The notes: generated from the letters alone by a model not told the origin. DNA of 64,000 nt from Psychrobacillus sp. FSL H8-0483 (GCF_038637725.1 NZ_CP152052.1:789501-853500); one strand, 5' to 3'; positions 35,813 to 45,321 are shown, counted from the stretch's first letter. Made by a program: numbers and translations.

Positions 35813-36535
35813 ATGTTAATTGCAGAAAATATAAGTAAATCATTTGGAAATTTGAAGGTACTTGATGAAATTGATATTCATATCAAATCTCAAGAAGTAG
35901 TAGTGTTAGTAGGTTCGAGTGGTTCAGGTAAAAGTACACTACTTCGCTGTTTTAATTTTTTGGAGAAAATCGATTCGGGAAGAATAAGAATAGACGGTCA
36001 AGAAATTTTGTTAAATGAAAAAGATTTGCCAAAAATACGGGCTCAAGTAGGAATGGTTTTTCAACACTTTAACTTATTCCCCCATAAGAGTGTATTAGAA
36101 AATATTATTGAGGCGCCAATAATTGTCAAAAAGATGGAGAGAGAAGAAGCTATTTTGGAGGCTATGACATTATTAGATAAGGTAGGACTAAAGGATAAAG
36201 CACATACTTATCCAAATCAACTTTCTGGAGGTCAAAAACAACGTGTTGCTATCGCAAGGTCACTTGCTATGAAACCCAAAGCTTTATTGTTTGATGAGCC
36301 AACTTCTGCTCTCGATCCAGAACTTGTCAATGAGGTACTTCAAGTTATTAAAGAACTCGCTAAAGACGGTATGACGATGGCAATCGTTACACATGAAATG
36401 AATTTTGCTAGAGATGTAGCTGATAGAATTCTGATGTTACATAAAGGAAAGATTATTGAGGAGGCGCAACCATCTGCTTTCTTCAATAATCCTCAGCATG
36501 AAAGAACAAAACAATTCTTGCGATTAGTAACTTAA
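35813..36535 (+). CDS. Amino-acid ABC transporter ATP-binding protein (GlnQ type)
   Basis: This 240-residue ATPase has Walker A GSSGSGKST (about 34-42), Q-loop VGMVFQHFNLFPH, signature LSGGQKQRVAIARSLAM, Walker B ALLFDEPTSALDPE and the switch histidine in AIVTHEM. It drives the importer with the two preceding genes. Confidence 0.95.
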   Translation: MLIAENISKSFGNLKVLDEIDIHIKSQEVVVLVGSSGSGKSTLLRCFNFLEKIDSGRIRIDGQEILLNEKDLPKIRAQVGMVFQHFNLFPHKSVLENIIEAPIIVKKMEREEAILEAMTLLDKVGLKDKAHTYPNQLSGGQKQRVAIARSLAMKPKALLFDEPTSALDPELVNEVLQVIKELAKDGMTMAIVTHEMNFARDVADRILMLHKGKIIEEAQPSAFFNNPQHERTKQFLRLVT

Positions 36536-36605
36536 CTAATGAAATTTAGAATTGAAATGGGCTTAAATAATATGTTTAATTTTAATTGTAATTAAAGGAG
36601 AAAAA

Positions 36606-37436
36606 ATGCCAGAGAAATTTTCAATTAGAAGCATAGAGAGTTCAAACGATTTGAAATTTATTGCAGAGCTACAAGAACTTGTTTGGGGGGCAGAAGGTAG
36701 AATTCCTATACCCTTAATGCTTGCTATGATAAAAAATGGAGGTCTTATTGTAGCGGCAGTGGAAGAGATATCAGGTTTATATAGTGGGTTTTGTTTAGGT
36801 TTTTCTGGGCAAACAGAAGAAGGAGATAATTTCTTATATTCCCATATGCTTGCAATCCATCCTCAGTTTCGCAACAAAGGATTGGGAACTCTATTAAAAA
36901 TAAAACAAAGAGAAGTAGCCTCTGATAAAGGATATTCCGACATGAAATGGACTTTTGACCCTTTAGAGATTAGAAATGGTTATCTTAATATCTGTAAACT
37001 AGGTGGTAGCATAGAAGCTTATAAACCTAACTATTACGGATATATGGATGACAGAATAAATAAAGGCTTACCATCAGATCGATTTATTTTATCTTGGGAT
37101 TGTCAGACGGATTTAAAAACATTAATAGAATTAAAACAAGATCAACATGACCATTGGAAAAATTACTCTCCAGCTTTAACTTGGCATGAACAAGGAGAAT
37201 TCCCAATAGTTTCTAGTGCCTCGATTAATGAAAAAGCATTTGGACTATTAGTTCCTATACCTGTAGATATAGAAGAAATGAAGACGAAATGTATGGAAGA
37301 AGTAATTAAATGGCGTGAGTGTGTAAGGAATGTAATGCTGAAACTACTCCAAGCAAACTATAAAATTGTTGGAGTTCATCGCTCGGACACAATGGTGAAC
37401 TACTATGTTTTGGAAAAACTAATCAAGGTGGAGTGA
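36606..37436 (+). CDS. GNAT acyltransferase (putative D-amino-acid N-succinyltransferase)
   Basis: This 276-residue GNAT protein starts at ATG after AAAGGAG. The acyl-CoA site is HMLAIHPQFRNKGLGTLLK (about 80-98). It belongs to the long COG3375-type group. In Geobacillus such a GNAT protein succinylates D-amino acids next to N-succinylamino-acid racemase and a desuccinylase. The same three-gene set is present here, so I infer the same first step: acyl transfer to the amino group of the imported D-amino acid. The acyl group cannot be read from the sequence. Confidence 0.8.
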   Translation: MPEKFSIRSIESSNDLKFIAELQELVWGAEGRIPIPLMLAMIKNGGLIVAAVEEISGLYSGFCLGFSGQTEEGDNFLYSHMLAIHPQFRNKGLGTLLKIKQREVASDKGYSDMKWTFDPLEIRNGYLNICKLGGSIEAYKPNYYGYMDDRINKGLPSDRFILSWDCQTDLKTLIELKQDQHDHWKNYSPALTWHEQGEFPIVSSASINEKAFGLLVPIPVDIEEMKTKCMEEVIKWRECVRNVMLKLLQANYKIVGVHRSDTMVNYYVLEKLIKVE

Positions 37437-38594
37437 ATGATGGACAAACACGTATCTCTTGAACAGAGAGTTTTAAATTTCTATTCTTACTTTCATTTAC
37501 ATCCAGAAATTAGCTGGAATGAACATGGTACAACAGAATATTTAAAAAATATTCTTGAAGGGTCAGGATGCCGTGTAGAAACCTTTGAAGATTGTACTGG
37601 GGTCGTTGCTGAGATTGGTGACGGATACCCAATTGTAGCAATTAGGGCAGACATTGATGCCTTATGGCAAGAAGTAGACGGTGAATTCAAAGCGAACCAC
37701 TCTTGTGGCCACGATGCACATATGGCTATTGTTCTAGGTGTTATGCTTAAGTTTATACAAAAGAAATTCGTTGGTAAAATTCGTTTTATTTTCCAACCTG
37801 CTGAGGAATTTGGACAAGGCGGATTAAAAATGATTGAAAAAGGGGTTCTAGAAGACGTTGAGTATTTGTTTGGTTTACATTTAAGACCAATCGATGAACT
37901 CAAATATGGCAAGGCTGCCCCGTCAATACAGCATGGTTCTACAAGTTCAATAGTAGGGAAAATTATCGGTCCTGATCTACATGGGGCAAGACCACATTTA
38001 GGTAAAAATGCTATTGAAGTAGCAACATCATTAGTTAATATGTTAAATACCATTCACTTGGATCCCGCTGTTCCATATTCAGTTAAGATGACACGACTAT
38101 TGGCTGGAGGAATAAATTCAAACATAATCCCTGGTAAAGCAGAGTTTAGTTTAGATCTAAGAGCCCAAACAAATGAGGTAATGAAGTCGCTAACTGATAG
38201 TACTGTGCATATTTTAGAAAAAGTAAAAGAGATATATCAAATAGATATGGATTATAAAATCAATACTTATTTACCAGCAGCAACGGTAAATTTGACAGCT
38301 CAAGATTTTATGCAAAAAGCAATTATTAATATATTAGGTAGTGAAAATTTAGTTACTAGTGTAACAACAACTGGTGGAGATGATTTTCATTTTTATGCTC
38401 TTAATTCCCCTGGATTAAAATCAACCATGCTAGCATTAGGCTGTGATTTACAACCGGGATTACATCATGAAAAAATGACATTCAATTTAGAAGCACTGAA
38501 TAAGGGGGTACTGATACTAGAAAATTGCGTAGAACTAGCACTTAAGTCCATTGAACGGAGTGAAGGTATTGACAAATCAAAAAATAGATATTGA
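37437..38594 (+). CDS. M20-family amidohydrolase (putative N-acyl-L-amino-acid hydrolase)
   Basis: This 385-residue zinc peptidase-fold protein has ISWNEHGT near the N-terminus, the metal motif CGHDAHM (about 85-91) and the catalytic glutamates in PAEEFGQGG (about 120-128). The dimerisation domain is at about 175-290. The start ATG follows the upstream stop directly; a second ATG lies three bases on. It would hydrolyse the N-acyl-L-amino acid made by the racemase and release the free L-amino acid. It is related to YkuR/HipO enzymes. Confidence 0.88.
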   Translation: MMDKHVSLEQRVLNFYSYFHLHPEISWNEHGTTEYLKNILEGSGCRVETFEDCTGVVAEIGDGYPIVAIRADIDALWQEVDGEFKANHSCGHDAHMAIVLGVMLKFIQKKFVGKIRFIFQPAEEFGQGGLKMIEKGVLEDVEYLFGLHLRPIDELKYGKAAPSIQHGSTSSIVGKIIGPDLHGARPHLGKNAIEVATSLVNMLNTIHLDPAVPYSVKMTRLLAGGINSNIIPGKAEFSLDLRAQTNEVMKSLTDSTVHILEKVKEIYQIDMDYKINTYLPAATVNLTAQDFMQKAIINILGSENLVTSVTTTGGDDFHFYALNSPGLKSTMLALGCDLQPGLHHEKMTFNLEALNKGVLILENCVELALKSIERSEGIDKSKNRY

Positions 38595-39717
38595 GAAAAT
38601 AATTCTACGAAAACTTAAAGTACGTATGAAAAACCCATTTAAAACTAGTTTTGGATCTCAACAAGATCGACAGTTGTACATTGTGGAGGTTATAGATTCG
38701 AAACAGCGTAGTGGCTGGGGAGAAACGGTAGCAGGTACCTTTCCTTGGTATAGTGAAGAGACTGTAGAAACCAATAGGCATATTATAGAAGAGGTATTAA
38801 TCCCTTTGTTAAGACAAGCTCCTATTAGCCATCCAGATGAGTTGATGGAAAGATTTAGTAAGGTGAAAGGGAATAACATGGCTAAAGCAGCTTTAGAAGG
38901 AGCTATATGGGATTTATATGCTCGGCAAAATCATATGACTTTAGTAGAAGCAATCGGTGGTACTAAAGAAAAAATAGAAGTGGGAGTTAGTATAGGTTTA
39001 CAAGAGAGTGAAGAAAAGTTACTAGAACTAGTCGGTACTTACATTAAACTTGGCTATAAGAGAGTAAAGTTAAAAATAGAACCAGGTAATGATTTGGAGG
39101 TTGTAAAATCAGTGCGTAAAGCATACCCAGATATTAACCTCATGGTAGATGCAAATTCAGCGTATACGCTGGAAGATGCTGAGCATTTAGCCAAGTTAGA
39201 TGAGTTTAATTTGATGATGATTGAACAGCCACTAGCCCATAACGATATTATCGATCATTCCGAATTACAAGCCCGGATTAAAACACCAATTTGTTTAGAT
39301 GAAAGCTTACATTCTCTAGAAGATGTAAAGAAAGCGATAAAACTAAAAAGTTGTAAAATCGTGAATTTAAAAATCGGTAGAGTTGGTGGAATTTCTGAAT
39401 CTAAGAAGATTCATGACTACTGTTTAGAGAACGGAATTTCTTTATGGTGTGGTGGAATGCTTGAGCTAGGAATAGGTAGGGCACATAATATTGCGATAAC
39501 CAGTTTAGCTGGTTTTGACCTACCAGGAGATACTTCGGCATCCTCTAATTACTGGGATGAAGATATCATTTCCCCAGAAGTAACTGTAGAAAACGGTTTG
39601 ATTTCAATACCTTCTGGACATGGCATTGGATATGATATCAATCATGAGACATTACGTAAATTCACTATTGATGAAAAGATAATTGAGATGCAACCCAGTA
39701 ACGCATCCCTGAGTTGA
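38569..39717 (+). CDS. N-succinylamino-acid racemase / o-succinylbenzoate synthase-like enolase-superfamily enzyme
   Basis: I favour the TTG at 38569 (382 residues), nine bases after GGAG inside the end of the hydrolase gene; an alternative TTG is at 38551. The catalytic set is complete: KLK (K167 and K169), metal ligands D194 (MVDAN), E219 (IEQPL) and D244 (CLDES), and the second catalytic lysine K268 (NLKIGRVGG). It racemises N-acylamino acids. There are no other menaquinone genes nearby, so racemase activity is more likely than OSB synthesis. Confidence 0.88.
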   Translation: MTNQKIDIEKIILRKLKVRMKNPFKTSFGSQQDRQLYIVEVIDSKQRSGWGETVAGTFPWYSEETVETNRHIIEEVLIPLLRQAPISHPDELMERFSKVKGNNMAKAALEGAIWDLYARQNHMTLVEAIGGTKEKIEVGVSIGLQESEEKLLELVGTYIKLGYKRVKLKIEPGNDLEVVKSVRKAYPDINLMVDANSAYTLEDAEHLAKLDEFNLMMIEQPLAHNDIIDHSELQARIKTPICLDESLHSLEDVKKAIKLKSCKIVNLKIGRVGGISESKKIHDYCLENGISLWCGGMLELGIGRAHNIAITSLAGFDLPGDTSASSNYWDEDIISPEVTVENGLISIPSGHGIGYDINHETLRKFTIDEKIIEMQPSNASLS

Positions 39718-39834
39718 AGACAATTGTTTGATGGATATCTTCTGTCGAAAACAAGTTTCCACAATCTAAAAAAATCTTTGATTATATAGAGTTAAAAACA
39801 TCAGAATAGATAAATTAATAGGTTATTTCATTTA

Positions 39835-39867
39835 GCTCATCACCTCAATTGGTAGTGGGCTTTTATT
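39835..39867 (+). terminator. Probable terminator of the racemase operon
   Basis: GCTCATCACC pairs with GGTAGTGGGC (one mismatch, two or three G-U pairs) around a six-base loop, followed by TTTTATT. A second small hairpin (TAGGTC with GACCTA) follows at 39890-39908. The rest of 39718-40006 shows no feature. Confidence 0.55.
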
Positions 39868-40006
39868 GTGCAAAAATATGGAGAAGATTTAGGTCACTAA
39901 CCGACCTACCATAAGATTGTAGATAAAGACTAAAAGTTTATGTCATAAAACGTTGAAGGAAGCTTCTTTTTCTGGTTTACGGAGCTCTTTTGCCAAAATT
40001 TTTTAT

Positions 40007-40039
40007 AAAAAAAGCCGGCCAGAAAATTCCCAGGCCGAC
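40007..40039 (-). terminator. Terminator of the minus-strand secreted protein gene
   Basis: On the minus strand GTCGGCC pairs with GGCCGGC (one G-U) and is followed by seven T. It lies just past the stop codon of the gene at 40046-41137. Confidence 0.8.
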
Positions 40040-40045
40040 ATGTAT

Positions 40046-41137
40046 TCAATATTTCTCTTCAAAAAAAGCAGTCTTTACAAAGTAGCTAACTATACCGGTG
40101 TTGATATCAACCTTGACTTTTTTCGCGTCTGCAGAAAGTTTGATATTTTTTATAGTTGTACCATTCTTGTCTATTATCGTTATTGAATTTCCAATTGTAG
40201 CGCCTGTTTCGGAGTCATAATCTAATACAGCAAATTGATCAAGTTTTTTAGAGTGATCTACAATATTATAAAAACTGTTTTCTTTTCCTACAATTGTTTT
40301 TCCAGTTGCAAAGTCATAGACGGATGTTTGGAAGTCAGCGTGAAAGTATATACCTGAATCGGTGAACTTGTAATTTGGTCCATCACAAGGGAGCTCACCA
40401 TGTATATGGTCTTTAATAGATGTTAAGTGTGTCGATTTCTTTCCGTTAAGGTCCATTTTATAAAATTTATTGTCCTTTAAGTAATAAATTTCATTGGTAT
40501 CTGAAAGAATGTAATCATCTATAGACTTAGCTATTTCTACTTTATTATTACCATCAGCATCCATTTTGTACAGGGTATAATTTTCTAAAAAGTCTTTATT
40601 TACTTTCGTATAATAGATAGTGTTTTCCTTAACTTGTACTGCATCTCCAGTAGCATTTGCTATAGTATCCTTAGTTAGTAGTGTATCTTTTCCGTTAGCG
40701 GCTTTTTTATAAAGTAAAGTGAAGGCGGAGACAGCACCTCCACAGCCACCTTCATGTGTTGTTTCCCCTAAGTACTTCTGAAACAGTAGTTCTTTTCCAA
40801 TTTCAATAGGATCAGAGAACTGTGTATAATCCGGATAGTGCTCTTCTAATACTTGTTTCGATGTGGTGACTTCACCTAGTTTATAATGTTTATTATCTCC
40901 ATTTACATTTAATTCGACTACGGGTTTTTCTATTTCTACTAACTTATGAGTGTTATCTTTAATGATCAAAGTAGCTTTCTTTGTATTCGGTACTACTTGA
41001 TAAATTCCAGGTGCAGCTCCGTTTTCATAAGAAAGTGGAACATAAATTGCTTTTCCAGCAGCCAGTGATTGACTTGGCAATAAAAGCATAGACATTAAAG
41101 CGATCCACCCGAGGATTCGTTTCTTTTTAAATGACAT
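40046..41137 (-). CDS. Secreted protein of unknown function, predicted beta-propeller
   Basis: This 363-residue protein has a clear signal peptide (basic start SFKKKR, hydrophobic core, cleavage after SLAA near residue 27). The mature part has repeated short beta motifs such as IYYTKVN, LYKMDADGN, IYYLKDNKFYKMDLNG and GIYFHAD. This is the pattern of DUF5050-type propeller repeats. A conserved-looking GGCGGA pair of cysteines is near residue 135. No enzyme motif is visible. The gene stands alone with its own terminator. Confidence 0.7.
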   Translation of the reverse strand: MSFKKKRILGWIALMSMLLLPSQSLAAGKAIYVPLSYENGAAPGIYQVVPNTKKATLIIKDNTHKLVEIEKPVVELNVNGDNKHYKLGEVTTSKQVLEEHYPDYTQFSDPIEIGKELLFQKYLGETTHEGGCGGAVSAFTLLYKKAANGKDTLLTKDTIANATGDAVQVKENTIYYTKVNKDFLENYTLYKMDADGNNKVEIAKSIDDYILSDTNEIYYLKDNKFYKMDLNGKKSTHLTSIKDHIHGELPCDGPNYKFTDSGIYFHADFQTSVYDFATGKTIVGKENSFYNIVDHSKKLDQFAVLDYDSETGATIGNSITIIDKNGTTIKNIKLSADAKKVKVDINTGIVSYFVKTAFFEEKY

Positions 41138-41370
41138 TAATAATCCCCATTCCGACTGAGTATTTAGTTATATTATATGGTGAAATATAGACCGCGTAAA
41201 CGTAGTTTCGTTCCACAAATACCGACATATTTGGCATGGGTTTTTCTATATAAAAGGATTTAGCTCGGCGCCGCTAACCCAAGTAACAACTAATTTGAGA
41301 TACCAGGTTCTCATACTAGTAAAGGAACTAAGAATGAAAGGTCCCGTTTGTAGAGAATACAATTGAATGA
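41138..41370. other. Intergenic stretch, nothing recognised
   Basis: This holds the minus-strand promoter region of the secreted protein gene. No hairpin, repeat or open frame is evident. Confidence 0.4.
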
Positions 41371-41442
41371 TCCAGTGGTGAACTGCTAACTGGAACTTTC
41401 CCAGTATTTGAATCCAAATTTAGTACTGTCTTAGCTGAAGAA

Positions 41443-41808
41443 TTGTATTTAGAAAGCGACAACAACCATTTTCTAATAGCAAATGATACCCTCTTTCAAG
41501 CTATACAAGAATCTCTAATTGTAGCAACTGAATTAGGCTTTTCTAATTTAGAAATACAATTACTAACTTCTGCTAACATTCCAACTGTATTTGACTGGCA
41601 CCATAGCGAAAATCCGGTCGTTCTTCAATTAGTAAATGAAGAAACACATCAATACACTGGTCACACAGATGGACGGGAAATTTGGGGTGGTGGAAGTGGA
41701 TATAGAAAATTTGATGCGAAATATATTACATCTGAGTCTTTTATTTCTAATTTATTAAATCTTAGTAACATTGCCTGTTATCAACAATTTCTGTATTACA
41801 ATAAATAA
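41443..41808 (+). CDS. Small protein of unknown function, possibly 5'-truncated
   Basis: The frame is open from 41371 but has no ATG or GTG. TTG at 41443 is the first possible start and lacks a good ribosome site. The protein-like sequence continues upstream of it (LTGTFPVFESKFSTVLAEE), suggesting that the gene has lost its 5' end by frameshift or deletion. The 121 residues contain WHHSENPVVLQLVNE and a glycine-rich IWGGGSGYRKF. I recognise no family. A small gene follows at 35 bases. Confidence 0.45.
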   Translation: MYLESDNNHFLIANDTLFQAIQESLIVATELGFSNLEIQLLTSANIPTVFDWHHSENPVVLQLVNEETHQYTGHTDGREIWGGGSGYRKFDAKYITSESFISNLLNLSNIACYQQFLYYNK

Positions 41809-41842
41809 AATTGCAAACAGAAAGATAGTAGGAGGAAGTTTC

Positions 41843-41995
41843 GTGATCACGACAGAATTAAATGAAGAATTAAAAAAAATATTAGAATACGGTTATACAC
41901 TAGGAAACGAAAATAGAACAATCAAAGTAAGCGAGTTTATCGATGAGTTATCAGCTCAATTAAAAGTCTTGTTAGAAAATACTAAAATGCAATAG
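41843..41995 (+). CDS. Small protein of 50 residues, unknown function
   Basis: GTG start eight bases after a strong GGAGGAAG, which rules out the longer in-frame start at 41771. The product is acidic and helical with no membrane helix. It has a good ribosome site and its own terminator, so I believe it is expressed. It is possibly a partner of the preceding protein. Confidence 0.6.
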   Translation: MITTELNEELKKILEYGYTLGNENRTIKVSEFIDELSAQLKVLLENTKMQ

Positions 41996-42003
41996 ATCAA
42001 CCT

Positions 42004-42031
42004 ACCGCCGTTTAAAAAGGGCGGTTTTTTT
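42004..42031 (+). terminator. Rho-independent terminator
   Basis: ACCGCC pairs with GGCGGT around a ten-base loop, followed by seven T. It closes the two small genes. Confidence 0.9.
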
Positions 42032-42105
42032 ATTTTACAAATGGTGTATTGAATTTGTGGGGAAGGTGAAGGCTGCTTCACCTCACAATTGCTTGTCACT
42101 ATCGC

Positions 42106-42150
42106 TTTCCATGAGGCTCTGCTTCGCCCGCGGAAGCGTCCGCCTGGATC
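42106..42150 (-). repeat. Fragment of a GC-rich dispersed repeat (inverted)
   Basis: Read on the minus strand it contains CAGGCGGACGCTTCCGCGGG, nearly identical to the core of the longer copy at 59541-59641. It stands out as GC-rich in AT-rich intergenic DNA. Confidence 0.65.
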
Positions 42151-42221
42151 AGAAATCCAACTACTTATTAAACAAACTTATTTATAAAAAAGTTGATTTT
42201 TCTGTCAATTTGAATTACATT

Positions 42222-42250
42222 TATTATTAAATACATGTTATATACATGTA
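42222..42250 (+). promoter_or_regulatory. Promoter -10 region and operator 1 (two TACATGT-type boxes)
   Basis: TATTAT (42222-42227) is followed by TACATGTT-ATA-TACATGTA (42232-42250). About 30 bases around it match the site at 55808, including the -10 region. An operator placed at the transcript start fits repression. It controls the propeller gene at 42417. I infer the GntR protein encoded at 51330 as the binder. Confidence 0.65.
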
Positions 42251-42416
42251 TACATAGTAGGAAGTAATGGAGGAGGTTTGTATAATTCACTTGAAGAATA
42301 AATCAATATGTACTATTTCTAACGCCTAACCTCTACAGCGGACAGCTTCAATAAGAAACGCAACAGATTAATCTATCGGAAAAAGCTCTTCAATCTACTA
42401 CTCAAGGAGGAAGAAA

Positions 42417-45239
42417 ATGAAGATTGTATTAAATTTTGTTTTTCTATTAAGTATGATTTTATTGGTAACCTTCTCATTTCCTAGTATGCATTCAGTTTCA
42501 GCTGAAGATTTGGTAATACAAAACCCGGGCTTTGAGGATTCGTCAGGTAGTGGAGTTATCCCAGGCTGGACACAGAATTTTGGTACTACTAGCATAACGA
42601 CCGTAGAGAATGAGTTTTATTCAGGTACGAAAAGCTTAGAAATTAGAGATACAAGTAAGAATGAAAACCTTGGATTAATAAGTAATACAGTTTCTGTTAC
42701 ACCTGGTAGAGAATACACTGCATCTGCCAAAATCAAAACGGGTTCGAATGGATCTGGAGAAATATACATTCGTTTTTTTGACCAGCAAGGTGCATATATT
42801 ACTGGTTTTAATAAGTCGTTAAATGGGGCAATTGCATGGTCAGATATAAGCATTACAGCTGTTGCACCGGAAACAGCAGCATCGGCTGCTATTTTATTTT
42901 ATTCTGGTAAAGCAAATATAGGAACCTTCTATTTTGATGATGCTAGTTTAATGGAGGTAAAGCCTATCAACCCAATTGAAGAGGTAGCTGAGGATTTAGG
43001 TATCCAAGTTACGAAAACAACTGTCATGTTAGGGGATATTGGGAAAGACTCTCAGGAAAATGATGTCTTATATACAGTAGTGGCGGGAATTCCTTCTAAA
43101 TTTGCTATTGTGGATGTTGCTACTGAAGAGTTAATAAAAAGCTATACGTTAGAGGATACATCTGGGGCGTGGGGTGTAAAGGTTGCTTCAGATGGTTCTG
43201 TTTATCTAGGTGCATATAATAAGGGCTTTCTTTACCGTTATTTACCTCAGACCGATGAATTAATCAATCTTGGACATCCGGTTAAGGATACAGATGCTGT
43301 ACTTTATCCATTTACTACAGCAAGCGATGGGAAAATTTATGGAGGTACCTATGGTTCTGGAAGTGTTTATGAATATGATCCTACTACTGAAATGTTTACG
43401 GATTTTGGAAGGATGGCTGATGGACAGTCATGGGTTAGAAGTGTTGCTTTAGATGAAGGAAATCAAAAAGTCTATGCAGGAGTAGGTAGTAAAGCACATT
43501 TAATAGAATACGATATTGCTACTGGTGAAAAGAGAAATATTCTTCCCGCACAATATGAAGATATTATTTCTGTTTATGATTTAAATTTTGTTGATGGGAA
43601 ATTATTTGCACAAAAAGAATCCAAATTTGAAATGTTTATTTACGATACGGAAACTGGAAATTTGGTAGAGGCTACGAACGGTGACACAGGTGAGAAGACA
43701 TATGATATTCCTGAATCATCAAGAGGCGTTTCGGAAAAATCTCCTATTGCCAATAAAGTTTATTACACTCATTTTGGAATATTACATGAGTACAATTTGG
43801 ATACGAATACATTCCAATCGTTGAATGTGGATCTAAAAGGAAGTGCTATAAGTTATAAATTCATCCAATTAAATGAAGAAGAATTTCCAGGATATACACT
43901 GGTGGGTCTTTCCGGTAATGGTGGTCAGCTTTATAAATATAACTTGGTAAATGGAAACCTTAAGCTGACAAATTTAGATTTACCTTCTGAGTCTGTTTTA
44001 ATTCATGAGTTGGCGAAGGGACCAGATGGAAAAATATATAGTACCGGTTATCTACCTGGTAACATGAGTGCATTTATCCCTACTTCACAGGAAACTGTTC
44101 GATTTGATGGTATTGGGCAAAGTGAGGGAATGACTAACTTAAACAATAAAATGTATTTAGGAATTTATCCTAATGCCAAAATATATGAATATAACCCATT
44201 CAAAGCATGGGATCGGACGGACTCTAATAATTTAAATCCTGACCTCTTATTCAGCTTGGAAAAAAATGATAGCATACCAGGTTATACACTGCAAGACAGA
44301 CCATTCGCGATGCTTGGAGTAGATGATTATAACAAGTTGTTCATAGGAACTGTACCGAAAAACGGGAATTTAGGTGGTGCATTTACTATATATGAACCAG
44401 GAACAGAAAAAGATCTAGAAATTTATTGGAATTTAATGAAAGACCAAAGTATTGTTTCCTTAGCTTATGCGAATGGAAAGGTATACGGCGGAACTACTGT
44501 AGCTGGAGGGCAGGGTTCTACACCTACAACAACAGAAGCTAAATTATTTGTTTGGGATATAGAGAAGCAAGAGAAAACTTTTGAAGTGGTCCCTGTACCA
44601 GGTAAAAGAGCATTAACTGCATTAATCCTTGGCCCAGACGGAAATATTTGGGGGATGTCAGATGGAACATTATTTGCATTTGACCCTGCTACAAACAACG
44701 TAATTTATAGCAAGGAGATAGACCCTAAAGCTTCAAGTAACTGGAGAAATGCTTCTCTTGAGAATGGTACGGATGGGAACATCTATGGGGTAATTGGTAA
44801 TAAGTTTTTTAAATTTGATGTAGTTAGTAACGAACATGAATTTCTTGCTAGTGGTGTGGAGCATTTAGCCCAAGATGATTTTGGAGCCTTCTATTTATCA
44901 AAAGGTATCAACTTATATAAATACGAGGATAATAGTTTGATTCAAACTATTAAGAGCGCAGAGCTGTCAGTTGATGAACAACGTCTTACAGTTGGAGATA
45001 CTACGCAGCTTCATCTTAAAGCTATTTTAGAGAATAATAGAAGCACCTATGAATTGGCGGGGAGTACTATTGAATACACAGTTAGTAATCCAAAGATGGT
45101 ATCTATAAACAATGGGATCTTGACTGCCCAAAAAAGTGGAAGAGCTGATATTACAGTAAACGTTACATTAAATGGGGTTACTGTTGAAAGTAATACGGTC
45201 TCCGTCTGGATCGATAATAAAGGTGGAAACAATAAGTAA
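42417..45239 (+). CDS. Secreted carbohydrate-binding beta-propeller protein
   Basis: This 940-residue protein starts at ATG after AAGGAGG. A signal peptide covers about 1-29. Residues 30-185 form a CBM4/9-like carbohydrate-binding module (QNPGFEDSSG, FYFDDASL). Residues 200-850 are a long propeller with repeated GSVYLGAYNKGFLYRY- and GKIYGGTYGSG-like blades. Residues 855-940 form an Ig-like (Big2-type) domain (LSVDEQRLTVGDTTQLHL). No catalytic motif or anchor is visible. It probably binds or processes a polysaccharide outside the cell. The cytoplasmic protein at 48356 repeats the same blade pattern. An operator lies upstream. Confidence 0.8.
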   Translation: MKIVLNFVFLLSMILLVTFSFPSMHSVSAEDLVIQNPGFEDSSGSGVIPGWTQNFGTTSITTVENEFYSGTKSLEIRDTSKNENLGLISNTVSVTPGREYTASAKIKTGSNGSGEIYIRFFDQQGAYITGFNKSLNGAIAWSDISITAVAPETAASAAILFYSGKANIGTFYFDDASLMEVKPINPIEEVAEDLGIQVTKTTVMLGDIGKDSQENDVLYTVVAGIPSKFAIVDVATEELIKSYTLEDTSGAWGVKVASDGSVYLGAYNKGFLYRYLPQTDELINLGHPVKDTDAVLYPFTTASDGKIYGGTYGSGSVYEYDPTTEMFTDFGRMADGQSWVRSVALDEGNQKVYAGVGSKAHLIEYDIATGEKRNILPAQYEDIISVYDLNFVDGKLFAQKESKFEMFIYDTETGNLVEATNGDTGEKTYDIPESSRGVSEKSPIANKVYYTHFGILHEYNLDTNTFQSLNVDLKGSAISYKFIQLNEEEFPGYTLVGLSGNGGQLYKYNLVNGNLKLTNLDLPSESVLIHELAKGPDGKIYSTGYLPGNMSAFIPTSQETVRFDGIGQSEGMTNLNNKMYLGIYPNAKIYEYNPFKAWDRTDSNNLNPDLLFSLEKNDSIPGYTLQDRPFAMLGVDDYNKLFIGTVPKNGNLGGAFTIYEPGTEKDLEIYWNLMKDQSIVSLAYANGKVYGGTTVAGGQGSTPTTTEAKLFVWDIEKQEKTFEVVPVPGKRALTALILGPDGNIWGMSDGTLFAFDPATNNVIYSKEIDPKASSNWRNASLENGTDGNIYGVIGNKFFKFDVVSNEHEFLASGVEHLAQDDFGAFYLSKGINLYKYEDNSLIQTIKSAELSVDEQRLTVGDTTQLHLKAILENNRSTYELAGSTIEYTVSNPKMVSINNGILTAQKSGRADITVNVTLNGVTVESNTVSVWIDNKGGNNK

Positions 45240-45321
45240 AATACCATTAAAATTAAAAAATTTACTACAATTGTTTTTATTATTTAAAATTTCAAACAAT
45301 TTATTGCTTATTATATAAAAC

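Noticed and set aside
37493-38053. Antisense open frame of 186 codons opposite the M20 hydrolase gene
   Set aside because: The plus-strand gene has intact catalytic motifs. The antisense product has no recognisable family or ribosome site.
38569-39717. menC for menaquinone synthesis
   Set aside because: No other men genes are nearby; the GNAT and M20 neighbours match the racemase pathway.
33088-39918. Shared ACCATAAGATT in two intergenic regions (33088 and 39908)
   Set aside because: An 11-base match in AT-rich DNA of this length is expected by chance, and the flanking sequences do not align.
39953-40186. Plus-strand frame of 77 codons
   Set aside because: It overlaps the minus-strand terminator and the 3' end of the secreted-protein gene and shows no protein-like sequence.
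42278-42301. Possible 7-codon leader peptide before the secreted propeller gene
   Set aside because: The TTG follows the GGAGG too closely (1-2 bases), and there is no attenuator structure after it.
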